Shown here: positions 8,350 to 16,690 of the stretch, piece by piece
How positions within the stretch are numbered: position 1 is the first letter of the stretch
Layout of the letters: every line of letters begins with the position of its first letter
Assembly: GCF_030009775.1 (NCBI RefSeq)
Contig: NZ_JASCTH010000020.1
Coordinates: forward strand, 124,001-188,000
Reading direction: 5' to 3'
Length of the DNA: 64,000 nt
Origin: Actinoplanes sandaracinus
GTDB taxonomy: Bacteria; Actinomycetota; Actinomycetes; Mycobacteriales; Micromonosporaceae
Made by a program: the position numbers and the translations under genes
The notes under the pieces: model-generated
The model's input: only the letters and a program-made list of their open reading frames with translations
Told to the model about the DNA's origin: nothing
Database searches by the model: none

Positions 8350-8930
8350 CCGGAGTCCCGCGGTCGCTGCTCGCGCTCGCCGCGCTGCTGTTCGTGCTGG
8401 TGCCGGGCGTGCCGGCGTGGGCGCACAACGCGCTCGCCGAGGCGAGCCCGGCCAAGAACGCCACCCTGAAGAAGGCGCCGTCGGAGGTGAGACTGCGGTT
8501 CCTGCAGAAGCTGGACCCCACCTACACCACCATCACGGTCAGTAACGCCGCGAAGGAGCAGATCGCCACCTCCGCCCCGGCGGTGGACGAGGCCACCGGC
8601 GTGGTGACCCTCGCCGCGCCGTTGACGAACGGCGTCTACACGGTCGCCTATCAGGTGGTCTCCACCGACGGGCACACCGTCAAGGGCTCGTACCAGTTCA
8701 CCGTGGATGACCCGGCGCCCGCCCTGGAGCCGGGCCCGGCGGTCGAGAAGCCGGACGCGTCGGCCGCTGCGCCGTCCGCCAGCGTCACGGCTGAGACCGG
8801 CCCGTCACGCGCAGCCGCGGCGTCGTCGACCACGACGACCATCGACATCATCCCCATCATCATCGCCGGCGTCGTGGTGCTTCTCGCCGTGGCCGCCGTT
8901 TTCCTGTTCCTCCGTCGCCGCAAGGCCTGA
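8346..8930 (+). CDS. CopC-domain copper-resistance protein
   Basis: A 194-residue exported protein starting at the GTG that overlaps the Dyp stop. The signal peptide ends at AWA, so the mature protein begins with His (AHNALAEASPA), the classic CopC N-terminal copper ligand. The domain continues with PSEVRLRF and ends with the conserved DGHTVKGSYQF block, which supplies another His. A Ser/Thr/Ala linker and a C-terminal TM helix (IIPIIIAGVVVLLAVAAVF) with an Arg-rich tail anchor it. There is no CopD membrane domain, so it is the CopC-only form. It probably binds Cu(II) outside the cell. The longer reading from 8262 lies within the peroxidase gene and is not used. Confidence 0.85.
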   Translation: MTGVPRSLLALAALLFVLVPGVPAWAHNALAEASPAKNATLKKAPSEVRLRFLQKLDPTYTTITVSNAAKEQIATSAPAVDEATGVVTLAAPLTNGVYTVAYQVVSTDGHTVKGSYQFTVDDPAPALEPGPAVEKPDASAAAPSASVTAETGPSRAAAASSTTTTIDIIPIIIAGVVVLLAVAAVFLFLRRRKA

Positions 8931-8941
8931 AAGGTTCCCTC

Positions 8942-9670
8942 ATGAAGCAGACTGCACTGCGGCGTGCCGCGACCGTCTCCGCCGTCGCGGCCGTCTTCCT
9001 GCTCGGCCTGGCCGGTCCGGCGGCAGCCCACGTGACGGTCAACCCGGGCAGCGCCACCCAGGGCGGCTACACGAAGGTGTCGTTCCGGGTGCCGAACGAG
9101 AGCGACACCGCGTCCACCACCAAGCTGGAGATCAACCTGCCGGTGGAGAGCCCGATCGGGTCGGTGTCGGTCAAGCCGGTGCCGGGCTGGACCGCGGCTC
9201 CCGAGAAGTCGAAGCTGACCACTCCGGTCAAGGTGCACGACAGCGAGATCACCGAGGCGGTCACGAAGATCACCTGGACCGCGGCGGCCGGCTCCGAGAT
9301 CAAACCGGGCACGTTCCAGGAGTTCGACGTCTCGCTCGGCCCGCTGCCGCAGGTCGACAAGATGGTGTTCAAGGCGCTCCAGACGTACTCCGACGGCACG
9401 ATCGTCCGCTGGATCGACGAGCCCACCACCGACGGCACCGAGCCGGAGAGCCCGGCGCCGGTCCTGAAGCTGGCCGCCGCATCGGCCGCCCCGTCCGCCG
9501 CCGCCTCCGCGCCGGCCGCCGTGGCCACCGGCGAGGAGAGCGACAGTGGCGGCAGCGGCGCAGCCTGGGGCATCGCGGGCCTGGTCGCTGGTCTGGCCGG
9601 CCTGGTCCTCGGTCTGCTCGCCTACCGCAAGGCCGCGACGCCCGCACCTGGCGCGACACCCACCGCCTGA
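8942..9670 (+). CDS. YcnI family (DUF1775) copper-binding membrane-anchored protein
   Basis: A 242-residue protein with a signal peptide cleaved before HVTVNPGSAT, leaving the N-terminal His of DUF1775 copper-binding domains. The beta-sandwich domain (to about residue 155) includes VSFRVPNES and the conserved WTAAPEK segment. A Pro/Ala/Ser-rich spacer follows, then a C-terminal TM helix (WGIAGLVAGLAGLVLGLLAY) with basic tail. YcnI proteins usually accompany CopC/CopD proteins, as here with an 11-bp gap. It is the last gene of the copper module and is followed by a strong terminator. Confidence 0.87.
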   Translation: MKQTALRRAATVSAVAAVFLLGLAGPAAAHVTVNPGSATQGGYTKVSFRVPNESDTASTTKLEINLPVESPIGSVSVKPVPGWTAAPEKSKLTTPVKVHDSEITEAVTKITWTAAAGSEIKPGTFQEFDVSLGPLPQVDKMVFKALQTYSDGTIVRWIDEPTTDGTEPESPAPVLKLAAASAAPSAAASAPAAVATGEESDSGGSGAAWGIAGLVAGLAGLVLGLLAYRKAATPAPGATPTA

Positions 9671-9744
9671 CGCGGCATCCGGCGGCGAGCCGGATGCCAG
9701 GCTGCCACCCCGCGTCGAGCCGGCTGTGCAGCTATAACGGATGC

Positions 9745-9797
9745 GGACCGCGCGCCGCACCTCTCCCACCCGGGAGAGGTGCGGCGCGCAGCGGTCC
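9745..9797. terminator. Strong bidirectional terminator after the copper operon
   Basis: A perfect 18-bp stem (9750-9767 with 9772-9789) closes a 4-nt loop, and 5 further base pairs (9745-9749 with 9793-9797) extend it after a small bulge. It lies between the convergent ends of the YcnI gene and the MmcQ-like gene, and no coding sequence overlaps it. Confidence 0.85.
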
Positions 9798-9847
9798 GAG
9801 CCGCGCGAACCGGAAGTCATAGATCATCCGCCGGCCACCCGGCCCGG

Positions 9848-10231
9848 TCACCCCTGCGCGGGCCGGTAGGCGGCCTCGACCTCGTCGGGTGCCCGCATCC
9901 GCCAGGCGTCGGTGATCAGCTCCGCCAGTCGTTCGAGTGACACCCGCTCCAGGCGCAGCATCACCAGCGGTAGCCCGTCATAGCCGGGTGTGGTGAAGAA
10001 CAAGTCCGGCTCGCCGAGCAGCAGCGCCTGCTTCTCCGCCTCGTCGCCGACGAAGAGAACGGCCACGTCCATACGGATCACGCGCGGTTTTCCGGGTAGA
10101 CGTTCCGGATATGACCACACGAACCCCTTGCCTCCGACCCGGAAGTCGAACCCGTCACTGTCGATCTCCTCGACATGCGGCAGGGCCAGAGCCAGCCGTC
10201 GTACGTCGTCCGCGTCACACACGGTCGTCAT
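9848..10231 (-). CDS. MmcQ/YjbR family DNA-binding-like protein
   Basis: A 127-residue cytosolic protein of the MmcQ/YjbR (CyaY-like fold) family. Supporting motifs are the opening DDVRRLALALPHVEE, a KGFVWSYPER segment and the late PGYDGLPLVMLRLE block, ending in the helical LAELITDAWRMRAP, all at the usual family spacing. The biochemical role is not established; the E. coli relative has a double-wing DNA-binding-like fold. The ATG at 10231 gives a full-length family member. It diverges from the TauE/SafE gene. Confidence 0.82.
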   Translation of the reverse strand: MTTVCDADDVRRLALALPHVEEIDSDGFDFRVGGKGFVWSYPERLPGKPRVIRMDVAVLFVGDEAEKQALLLGEPDLFFTTPGYDGLPLVMLRLERVSLERLAELITDAWRMRAPDEVEAAYRPAQG

Positions 10232-10269
10232 TCTGCAGCATGTCCGTCGACGGCCGTGGAATTGATGCC

Positions 10270-10298
10270 TTGCCTACTGGCTAGCTAGGCTTCTATTC
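10270..10298 (+). promoter_or_regulatory. Possible promoter of the TauE/SafE exporter gene
   Basis: A TTGCCT (-35-like, 10270-10275) and CTATTC (-10-like, 10293-10298) pair with 17-bp spacing lies about 50 bp upstream of the ATG at 10347. Between the boxes are the short inverted arms GCCTA and TAGGC (10272-10290), enclosing a CTAG-rich centre, which could be an operator. This is weak pattern evidence only. Confidence 0.3.
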
Positions 10299-10346
10299 TC
10301 CGATCCAAGAACTAGGAATTGAACCCTTCCCCCGGGCGGTCGACAC

Positions 10347-11348
10347 ATGCAGAAGCTCATCCTCCTGGCCCTGGTCGGGCTCGGCGCGCAGTTGGTCGAC
10401 GGCAGCCTGGGCATGGCCTACGGTGTGACCTCGACCACCCTGCTCCTGGCGGTGGGGACCAACCCGGCGGCCGCCTCGGCCACCGTGCACCTCGCCGAGA
10501 TCGGCACCACCCTGGTCTCCGGTCTCTCCCACTGGCGGTTCGGCAACGTTGACTGGAAGGTCGTCCTCAGGATCGGCGTTCCGGGCGCGATCGGGGCCTT
10601 CGCCGGCGCCACGTTCCTCTCCAGCATCTCCACCGCGACCGCGGCGCCGCTGATGGCGATCATCCTGCTGACGCTCGGCCTCTACGTCTTCCTCCGGTTC
10701 ACCTTCCAGGGCCTGCCCAAGGGCCAGCTCGGCAAGCCGCTGCGCAAGCGGTTCCTCACCCCGCTCGGCCTGGTCGGCGGTTTCGTCGACGCCACCGGCG
10801 GCGGTGGCTGGGGCCCGGTCGGCACGCCCGCGATCCTGGCCAGCGGCCGCCTGGAGCCGCGCAAGACGATCGGCTCGATCGACACCAGCGAGTTCCTCGT
10901 CGCCATCGCCGCCAGCCTCGGCTTCCTCTGGGGCATCGGCAGCGAGAACATCGACTACGGCTGGGTCCTCGCCCTGCTGATCGGCGGCATGATCGCCGCG
11001 CCGCTCGCGGCCTGGCTGGTCCGCCACATCCCGCCGCGGGTGCTCGGCGCCGCGGTCGGCGGCGTCATCATCCTCACCAACACCCGGTCCCTGCTGCGCA
11101 GCGACTGGATCGACGCCCCGGACGCCGTCCGCTACGTCCTCTACGGCGTCATCTACCTCGCCTGGGCCGCCGCGATCGCCTACTCGGTGGCGCAGTACCG
11201 CAAGAACGCCATCGAGGACCAGCGGATCCTCGCCGAAGCCGAAGCCGAAGCCGAAGCCGAAGCCGAAGCCGAAGCCGAAGCCGAAGCCGAAGCCGTCGCC
11301 CTCGGCAGCACCCCCGACGACAAGGACAAGGCCCCCGCCAACGCCTGA
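10347..11348 (+). CDS. TauE/SafE (TSUP) family sulfite/sulfonate exporter with Ala-Glu repeat tail
   Basis: A 333-residue membrane protein with about eight TM helices. TSUP motifs are LVDGSLGMAYGV at the N-terminus and GGFVDATGGGGWGPVGTP in the second half-repeat. Such proteins export sulfite, sulfoacetate or related sulfur anions. The cytosolic C-terminus is unusual: ten exact GCCGAA units encode (Ala-Glu)10, a strongly acidic, probably helical tail, followed by a short DDKDK stretch. The ATG at 10347 begins a standard N-terminal helix. Transcription ends at the hairpin at 11368-11397. No sulfur-metabolism gene is adjacent, so the substrate is inferred from family only. Confidence 0.85.
   Translation: MQKLILLALVGLGAQLVDGSLGMAYGVTSTTLLLAVGTNPAAASATVHLAEIGTTLVSGLSHWRFGNVDWKVVLRIGVPGAIGAFAGATFLSSISTATAAPLMAIILLTLGLYVFLRFTFQGLPKGQLGKPLRKRFLTPLGLVGGFVDATGGGGWGPVGTPAILASGRLEPRKTIGSIDTSEFLVAIAASLGFLWGIGSENIDYGWVLALLIGGMIAAPLAAWLVRHIPPRVLGAAVGGVIILTNTRSLLRSDWIDAPDAVRYVLYGVIYLAWAAAIAYSVAQYRKNAIEDQRILAEAEAEAEAEAEAEAEAEAEAVALGSTPDDKDKAPANA
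11232..11291 (+). repeat. In-frame hexanucleotide microsatellite (GCCGAA)10
   Basis: Ten perfect tandem copies of GCCGAA within the 3' part of the TauE/SafE gene encode ten Ala-Glu dipeptides. Because the unit is 6 bp, copy-number change would keep the frame and only alter tail length. Perfect identity suggests recent slippage expansion. Confidence 0.95.
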
Positions 11349-11367
11349 CCGAAACACATCCGTGAAT

Positions 11368-11397
11368 GACGGGTCCCGCCGGGAGGCGGGACCCGTC
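11368..11397 (+). terminator. Terminator of the TauE/SafE gene
   Basis: A perfect 13-bp stem (11368-11380 with 11385-11397) with a 4-nt GGGA loop starts 20 bp after the stop codon. No T tract follows. It also lies upstream of the convergent lipid-kinase gene and may work in both directions. Confidence 0.8.
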
Positions 11398-11430
11398 GCG
11401 CTTCCCGGCCGGCGGCGCGGCACAGCACTC

Positions 11431-11486
11431 CCGCGATCTTGTGAAGTTGCGCGATGACGGCGCGCCCGAACTCCGCAAGATCGCGG
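11431..11486. repeat. Intergenic inverted repeat with CGCGATCTTG ends (candidate interspersed repeat)
   Basis: The 11-bp ends (11431-11441 and 11476-11486) are perfect inverted complements; inside them, AGTT/AACT and GCGCG/CGCGC blocks also pair, giving an imperfect hairpin of 56 bp. It sits between the TauE terminator and the convergent kinase gene, followed by a G-rich tract with a short repeat (GCGGTGAGGTGGGG) at 11490-11530. The compact palindrome resembles REP-type elements, but only this one copy is visible. Confidence 0.5.
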
Positions 11487-11530
11487 CGGGGCGGGGCGGG
11501 GCGGTGAGGTGGGGGCGGTGAGGTGGGGTG

Positions 11531-12460
11531 TCAGTGGTCGGGGGTGCCGGGCGGGGCCATGAGGCGCAGCGCGTTCGGGTCGACCGCGACCCGCATCGGG
11601 GTCTCGCCGCACGGCTCGCCGTCGACCTCGACGTGTGCCGGCCGGTCGGTCTCCAGCCACAGTTCGCCGACCGCGAGGAACGGCTGCTCACGCAGCGTCC
11701 GCCGGTGGCCGGTCAGGACGTTGCGGGCGGTCTCGCGGAGCAGCGTCAGCCGGGTCGCGCCGCCCACCGGATAGGCGACCAGCAGCCGGTCGTCGGCGTG
11801 CGCGTCGGCGGTGATCGGGCGGCCGGCGTGGAAACCGCCGTTCGCCACGTAGACCTGGTGGGTGGCGAAGACGATCTCGCGGCCGTCGGCGCGGACCGTG
11901 GCCCGCAGCGGCCGGTGCCGGGCCAGCAGCCCCAACGCGGTGATCGGGTACGCGATCCGCCCGATCACCCGCTTCAACCGGCTCGGCACGTTGATCATGA
12001 TTTCGGCGGAGAGGCCGATCCCGACGTGGTTGGTGAACGACATGTCCCCGGCGATGCCCAGGTCGACGTCGATGACCCGGCCGTCGACGAGGGTGGCGAT
12101 CGCCTCGTCCAGGCTGGGCAGGATGCCGACCGTACGCGCGAAGTTGTTGGTCGTGCCCAGCGGCAGCAGGCCGAGCGCGACGTCCCGGTGGGCCAGCACC
12201 CGCCCGGCGGTGCTGATCGTGCCGTCGCCGCCCCCGGCGACCAGCAGGTCCGGCTTGTGCGCCAGGGCCGCGGTCAGTGAGTTCTCCAGCTCGCCCGGCC
12301 GGTCCACGGCATAGGAGCCGAGCAGCTCGAACCCGGCGGCGAGCAGGCGGGCGCGCGCGTCGTCATACAGCTGGCGGCCGCGCCGGGACCGGGCGTTGAC
12401 GACCAGCGCCGCCCGCCGCTCGCGCCGGATGTCATCGGTCAGCTCCTGCTTCGTCCGCAC
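11531..12460 (-). CDS. Diacylglycerol/lipid kinase family protein (YegS/DagK-like)
   Basis: A 309-residue soluble lipid kinase of the DAGK_cat family. The N-terminal nucleotide-binding domain shows RAALVVNARSRRG and the signature GGGDGTIST at about residue 77, with the LGLLPLGTTNNFART motif 20 residues later. The C-terminal beta-sandwich domain ends in the HVEVDGEPCGETP region typical of the family. It phosphorylates diacylglycerol or a related lipid using ATP, probably at the membrane face. The GTG start at 12460 is a normal distance from the first strand. It is 24 bp downstream of the P450 gene in the same direction, possibly cotranscribed. Confidence 0.88.
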   Translation of the reverse strand: MRTKQELTDDIRRERRAALVVNARSRRGRQLYDDARARLLAAGFELLGSYAVDRPGELENSLTAALAHKPDLLVAGGGDGTISTAGRVLAHRDVALGLLPLGTTNNFARTVGILPSLDEAIATLVDGRVIDVDLGIAGDMSFTNHVGIGLSAEIMINVPSRLKRVIGRIAYPITALGLLARHRPLRATVRADGREIVFATHQVYVANGGFHAGRPITADAHADDRLLVAYPVGGATRLTLLRETARNVLTGHRRTLREQPFLAVGELWLETDRPAHVEVDGEPCGETPMRVAVDPNALRLMAPPGTPDH

Positions 12461-12483
12461 CGGCAGACCCTATCGGTTGGCGA

Positions 12484-13659
12484 TCACAGCGCGGTCAGTC
12501 GCACGGCCCGGTAACCGCGCAGCACGAACCCGGGATTCCGGGCCGGCTCGCCGGCCGTCGCGAGGCGGGGCGCGTGGTCGAGCAGGGCGGTGAGGGCGGC
12601 CTGCAGCTCGACCCGGGCGAGCGGCGCGCCGAGACAGAAGTGCGGGCCGGCGCCGAAGCTCACGTGCGGGTTGGGGTCGCGTCCGGCGTCGAACCGGTCC
12701 GGTGCGGCGAACACCGCCGGATCCCGGTTGGCGGCGCCGAGCAGTGCCGCCACCTCGGCGCCCGCCGGGACGGTCACGCCGAGGATCTCGACGTCCACGG
12801 CAGCGGTACGCACGAACAACTGCGACGGCGAGTCGTAGCGCAGCATCTCCTCCACCGTGGCCGGCACGAGGGCCCGGTCGGCGCGGACCCGGGCCAGCTC
12901 GCCCGGGTGCCGCAGCAGCGCGACCACGCCGTTGCCCAGCCCGTTCACCGACGCCTCGTGACCGGCGTTCAGCAGCAGGATCGCCGACGCCACCAACTCG
13001 TCGCCGGTGAGCCGGTCAGAGCCGTCGCGGGCCGCGATCAGATGGCTGATCAGGTCGCCGGCCGGCGCGGCGGCGCGCCGGGCGGCCAGGTCTCGCAGGT
13101 AGGCGGCGAACTCGGCGGCGGCGTCCAGGGCCTCGGCCTCGGCTTGCGGGGTGCGGGTCATCTCGTACATCCGGACGATCGCGGCCGACCAGGGCCGCAG
13201 CAGGCGCCGGTCGGCGGCCGGCACGCCGAGCAGTTCGGCGATGACGGTGACGGCCAGCGGCTCGGCGAAGTCGGCGAGCAGGTCGAAGTCGGCGCCGGCG
13301 GCGGCCAGCAGTCTCGCCGCCTCGGCCGCGACGGCCGGGCGGAGCCGCTCCACGTGCCCGCGGGCGAACGCGCCGGCGACCAGCGACCGCAGGCGGGTGT
13401 GCACCGGCGGCTCGTTCTCCATCATCTGGTGGCGGTGCAGCAGGTTGAACGGCTCGTAGACGGCCGCCGGCTCCAGGTCGGTCCAGAACCGGCCGAGGCG
13501 GCGGTCGCGGAGCACCGCCCGGACCGCGGCGTGACTCGCCGCCAGCCAGCGCCCGCTCGGCGCATGGAAGCCGAGCGGCGCGCGGTCGCGCAGATCAGCG
13601 AGCACGGGGTACGGGTCCAGCAGGAACTCCGGGTCCGAGAAGTCGAGCACCCCGGTCAC
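12484..13659 (-). CDS. Bacterial cytochrome P450
   Basis: A 391-residue P450. The heme-ligand motif is FGAGPHFCLG with Cys at about residue 342; the K-helix ExxR is in VEEMLRYDS; the I-helix oxygen-activation motif is LLNAGHEAS (Glu-Ala-Ser in place of the usual acidic residue-Thr). Also visible are the HTRLRSLV C-helix and the ENEPPVHTR region. The start was set at GTG 13659 (VTGVLDFSDPEFLLDPYP), the usual class I P450 N-terminus; extending to 14001 would add over 110 residues of non-protein-like sequence overlapping the divergent regulator. It needs an unlinked ferredoxin partner. The substrate is unknown. Confidence 0.9.
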   Translation of the reverse strand: MTGVLDFSDPEFLLDPYPVLADLRDRAPLGFHAPSGRWLAASHAAVRAVLRDRRLGRFWTDLEPAAVYEPFNLLHRHQMMENEPPVHTRLRSLVAGAFARGHVERLRPAVAAEAARLLAAAGADFDLLADFAEPLAVTVIAELLGVPAADRRLLRPWSAAIVRMYEMTRTPQAEAEALDAAAEFAAYLRDLAARRAAAPAGDLISHLIAARDGSDRLTGDELVASAILLLNAGHEASVNGLGNGVVALLRHPGELARVRADRALVPATVEEMLRYDSPSQLFVRTAAVDVEILGVTVPAGAEVAALLGAANRDPAVFAAPDRFDAGRDPNPHVSFGAGPHFCLGAPLARVELQAALTALLDHAPRLATAGEPARNPGFVLRGYRAVRLTAL

Positions 13660-13816
13660 GGTAGGGGAGTCTCCCGGCGAGCCGGCGGGATCGCCCCGGT
13701 CGCCCCGCACCCGTGTCCGGCAGGCGCCCTGATCACGGTGGGCGTACCGGAAGATGAGTCGCATGCCGGACAGCGCGCCGATAACCGCGTGGTCCGGCGG
13801 CGTCGCGGCGGTGAGA

Positions 13817-16690
13817 ATGACGGGCGTGGGAATCGGGATCGGCCTGTTGGGGCCGGTGGAGCTCAGCCGGGACGGCGCGGTGATCCCGCTCTCGGGCGTC
13901 CCGCAGCGGGTCCTGCTCGCCAGACTGGCGCTGGCGGGCGGCCGCCCGGTGCCGGTGACCGACCTGATCGAGGCGCTGTGGGAGGGCGAGCAGCCGGACA
14001 ACGCGCTGGGAAATCTGCACAGCTACGTCTCGCGGCTGCGGCGCTGCACCGGTGCGGACGTGATCCGCCGCGAACCCGGCGGCTACCGCCTCGACCTGCC
14101 GGACGGCGCGGTGGACACCGAACGGGTGGAGCGGCTGGTCGAGACCGCGCGCGGGCGGGAGCCGGCGACCGCGGCCGGCATGCTCGCCGAGGCGCTCGGC
14201 GCCTGGCGCGGGGACCCGCTGGCGGACGTGGCGGACCGGCTGGCGTTCGCGCCGGAGGTGGCACGGCTCGCCGAGTGGCGGCGGCACCTGCGCGAGGAGT
14301 GGCTCGACCGCCGGGTCGAGGCGGGGGCGGCGGCCGAGGCGCTGCCCGAGATCGAGGCGCTGGCCACCGCCGAACCGTTGCGGGAGCGGGCGCATCTGCT
14401 GCTGATGCGGGCGCTGCACGTGACCGGGCGTACCCCGGAGGCTCTCGTGGTGGCGCGGGCCTTCCGGGACCGGCTCGCCGACGGGCACGGCGTCGACCCG
14501 TCGCCGCTGATGGGCGAGTTGCAGCGGCGGATCCTGACCGACGACCCGGCTCTGCGGGTGCCCGCGCGGTCCGCTTCGGATGCCGCCGACGGGCCCGGGG
14601 CGTCCGATGAGGACGCCGCGAGCAGCCCCGCCGGGCCCGCGACGGAGAGCGGAACCGGCCTACGGCTGGGGCGGGTCGACCGGTTCTTCGGCCGGCGGGA
14701 GGAGCTCGCCGCGCTTCGGGCGGCGCTGGCCGCCGGGCGCGTCACCACCCTGGTCGGCCCCGGCGGCGTCGGGAAGACCCGGCTCACGAGCGAGGCGCTG
14801 ACCGGCGGTGAGCTGGTGGTCGAACTGGCCGAACGGTCCGTGCCCGCCGATGTGGCCGCGGCGGTCGCCGGCGCGCTGGGCCTGCGGACCGCTCCGCGCG
14901 GCGGCGTCGCCGCGCTCGCCGAACGGATCGGCGCGACGCCGGCGACCCTGGTGCTGGACAACTGCGAGCACCTGCTGGAACCGGTGCGGGTGCTGGTCGG
15001 TGAACTGGTCGCCCGCTGCCCGGGGCTGCGGGTGCTGGCCACCTCGCGACACCGCCTGGACGTGGCGGGGGAGCGGGTGCTGCGCATCGGCCCGCTACCG
15101 GCGGACGATCAGGTGGCCCTCTTCTGCGACCGCGCCGCGCTGCTGCGCGCCGGCTTCACGGACGACGCGCGTACGCGCGAGCTCGCCGCCGCGATCTGCC
15201 GGCTGGTCGACGGCCTGCCGCTGGCGGTGGAGCTGGCCGCCCGGCGCGAGGCGGTGTTCGGGCTGGCGCATCTGCGCGACCGGCTGGGCGCCGGGCTCAA
15301 CGTGCTGGAACCGGCCCGCGGCGGCGACCGGGCCACGGCGGTGTCGGCGACCGTCGAGTGGTCGTACCGGCTGCTGGACCCGGCCGCGCAGCGCCTGCTG
15401 GACCGGCTCGCGGTGTGCCGCGGCGGGTTCACCCTGGACGCGCTGCCACATTTCGCGCCCGACGCCGAACCGTTGCTGGCGGAGCTGGTCGACGCCTCCC
15501 TCATCGTCGCTGACCCACCGCGCTACCGGCTGCTGGAGACGGTGCGGCACGTCGGTCTCGGCCATCTCGGGCCGGACGGCGAGCGGCAGGCCCGCGACGC
15601 CCACGCCCGCTGGATGCTGGCGTTCGCCGACGACCTGGTCCGGGGCGCCCGGGAGCGGGACCCGTGGACCTATCCGGCCATGCGCCGGGAACTGGCCAAC
15701 CTGCAGGAGGCGCTGACCTGGCTGAGCGGGGGTGACGGCGACCGGGACGACGGCGCCCGGCTGGCCGCCCGGCTCGCGGTGGTCGGCGCGGACTACCCGG
15801 ACCCGGGCCTGACCGAGCAGCTGGCGAGGTGGGCGCCGGAGCGGGTGGAGACCCCGGGCGAGGTGCTGCGGGCGTTCGCGGCCGGCACCGGCGAGTGGCT
15901 GCACGGCCGCCTGGCCGAGGCGGACCGGCTGCTCACCGCGGCCCTGGACCGGATGCCCGCGGAGCACGACCTGCGCTGGGGCGCTCTGCTGATCCGCATC
16001 TCGAACGAGATGTTCGCCGGGCGGCCCGATGCGGTGCGGGCCGACGCCGAACGGATGGCGAGCGACCCGATGGCGCCCGCCTGGGCTCGGGCCACCGGGA
16101 TCTGCTGTTCGGCGCTGATGGACGCCTACGGCGGCGACCCGGAGGCGGGCGGCCGCTGGCTGGAGAAGTACGCCGGGCTGCTGGACACCGAGCATCTGGA
16201 CGGGTTCGTCCCGTTCACCCGGGGCGAGCTGCTGGCCGGCGCCGACCCGGAACAGGCTCTGGCCTGGTACGACCGGTCGATCGCGGCCAATGATCGGAGC
16301 AATCTGACCTACACCGGCCACATCGCCCGGGTGGGCCGGGCCGCGGTGCTGATCCGGCTGGGCCGGCGCGCCGAGGCGATCACCGCCTGCCGGGAGGTGA
16401 TCGTGGCGGTCCGCGACGCGAACATGACCGCCCAGGTGTGGACCATGGTCCGGCTCAGCGCGGAACTGCTCGCCGATCTGGGGGACGCGGAGATCGCGGC
16501 GGCCCTGGTGGCGGCCGCCGACGCGGACCCGTTCGCGCCGGCGGTGATGGGGCCGGACCGGATCCGGCTGGACGCGATCCGTGCGGCCGTCGCCGCCGCG
16601 CCGCCGCTCGCCGGTGGCATGCCGGCCGCGGTGACAGCGGTCGGCAAGGCTCTGGCAAGGGCCGGCGCACAGGGTGAAGGGCATGACTGA
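13817..16690 (+). CDS. AfsR/SARP-type regulator with BTAD, NB-ARC ATPase and TPR-like regions
   Basis: A 957-residue regulator. Residues ~1-95 form an OmpR-like winged helix (GLLGPVELSRDG...LLARLALAGG), and ~95-235 the bacterial transcriptional activation domain (WRGDPLADV...REEWLDRRVEAG). After an Ala/Ser linker comes an NB-ARC ATPase with Walker A GPGGVGKTR (about residue 314) and Walker B-like TLVLDNCEH (about 377). The C-terminal half is a helical TPR-type region. This is the AfsR layout: SARPs bind direct heptamer repeats upstream of secondary-metabolism or developmental promoters. I chose ATG 13817; GTG 13754 and GTG 13826 are alternatives. It diverges from the P450 and overlaps the methyltransferase start, so it may control both. 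Confidence 0.85.
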   Translation: MTGVGIGIGLLGPVELSRDGAVIPLSGVPQRVLLARLALAGGRPVPVTDLIEALWEGEQPDNALGNLHSYVSRLRRCTGADVIRREPGGYRLDLPDGAVDTERVERLVETARGREPATAAGMLAEALGAWRGDPLADVADRLAFAPEVARLAEWRRHLREEWLDRRVEAGAAAEALPEIEALATAEPLRERAHLLLMRALHVTGRTPEALVVARAFRDRLADGHGVDPSPLMGELQRRILTDDPALRVPARSASDAADGPGASDEDAASSPAGPATESGTGLRLGRVDRFFGRREELAALRAALAAGRVTTLVGPGGVGKTRLTSEALTGGELVVELAERSVPADVAAAVAGALGLRTAPRGGVAALAERIGATPATLVLDNCEHLLEPVRVLVGELVARCPGLRVLATSRHRLDVAGERVLRIGPLPADDQVALFCDRAALLRAGFTDDARTRELAAAICRLVDGLPLAVELAARREAVFGLAHLRDRLGAGLNVLEPARGGDRATAVSATVEWSYRLLDPAAQRLLDRLAVCRGGFTLDALPHFAPDAEPLLAELVDASLIVADPPRYRLLETVRHVGLGHLGPDGERQARDAHARWMLAFADDLVRGARERDPWTYPAMRRELANLQEALTWLSGGDGDRDDGARLAARLAVVGADYPDPGLTEQLARWAPERVETPGEVLRAFAAGTGEWLHGRLAEADRLLTAALDRMPAEHDLRWGALLIRISNEMFAGRPDAVRADAERMASDPMAPAWARATGICCSALMDAYGGDPEAGGRWLEKYAGLLDTEHLDGFVPFTRGELLAGADPEQALAWYDRSIAANDRSNLTYTGHIARVGRAAVLIRLGRRAEAITACREVIVAVRDANMTAQVWTMVRLSAELLADLGDAEIAAALVAAADADPFAPAVMGPDRIRLDAIRAAVAAAPPLAGGMPAAVTAVGKALARAGAQGEGHD

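Noticed and set aside
11232-11291. Tandem GCCGAA units considered as a CRISPR or regulatory repeat
   Set aside because: They are 6-bp contiguous units without spacers, inside a gene and in frame.
10293-11660. Long minus-strand Glu/Gly-rich frame through the TauE/SafE gene
   Set aside because: It mirrors the GCCGAA repeat and the exporter frame; no fold or motif, so it is a shadow.
12484-14001. P450 extended to a 505-residue protein
   Set aside because: The extra N-terminal part is unprotein-like and overlaps the divergent regulator; GTG 13659 gives the normal P450 start.
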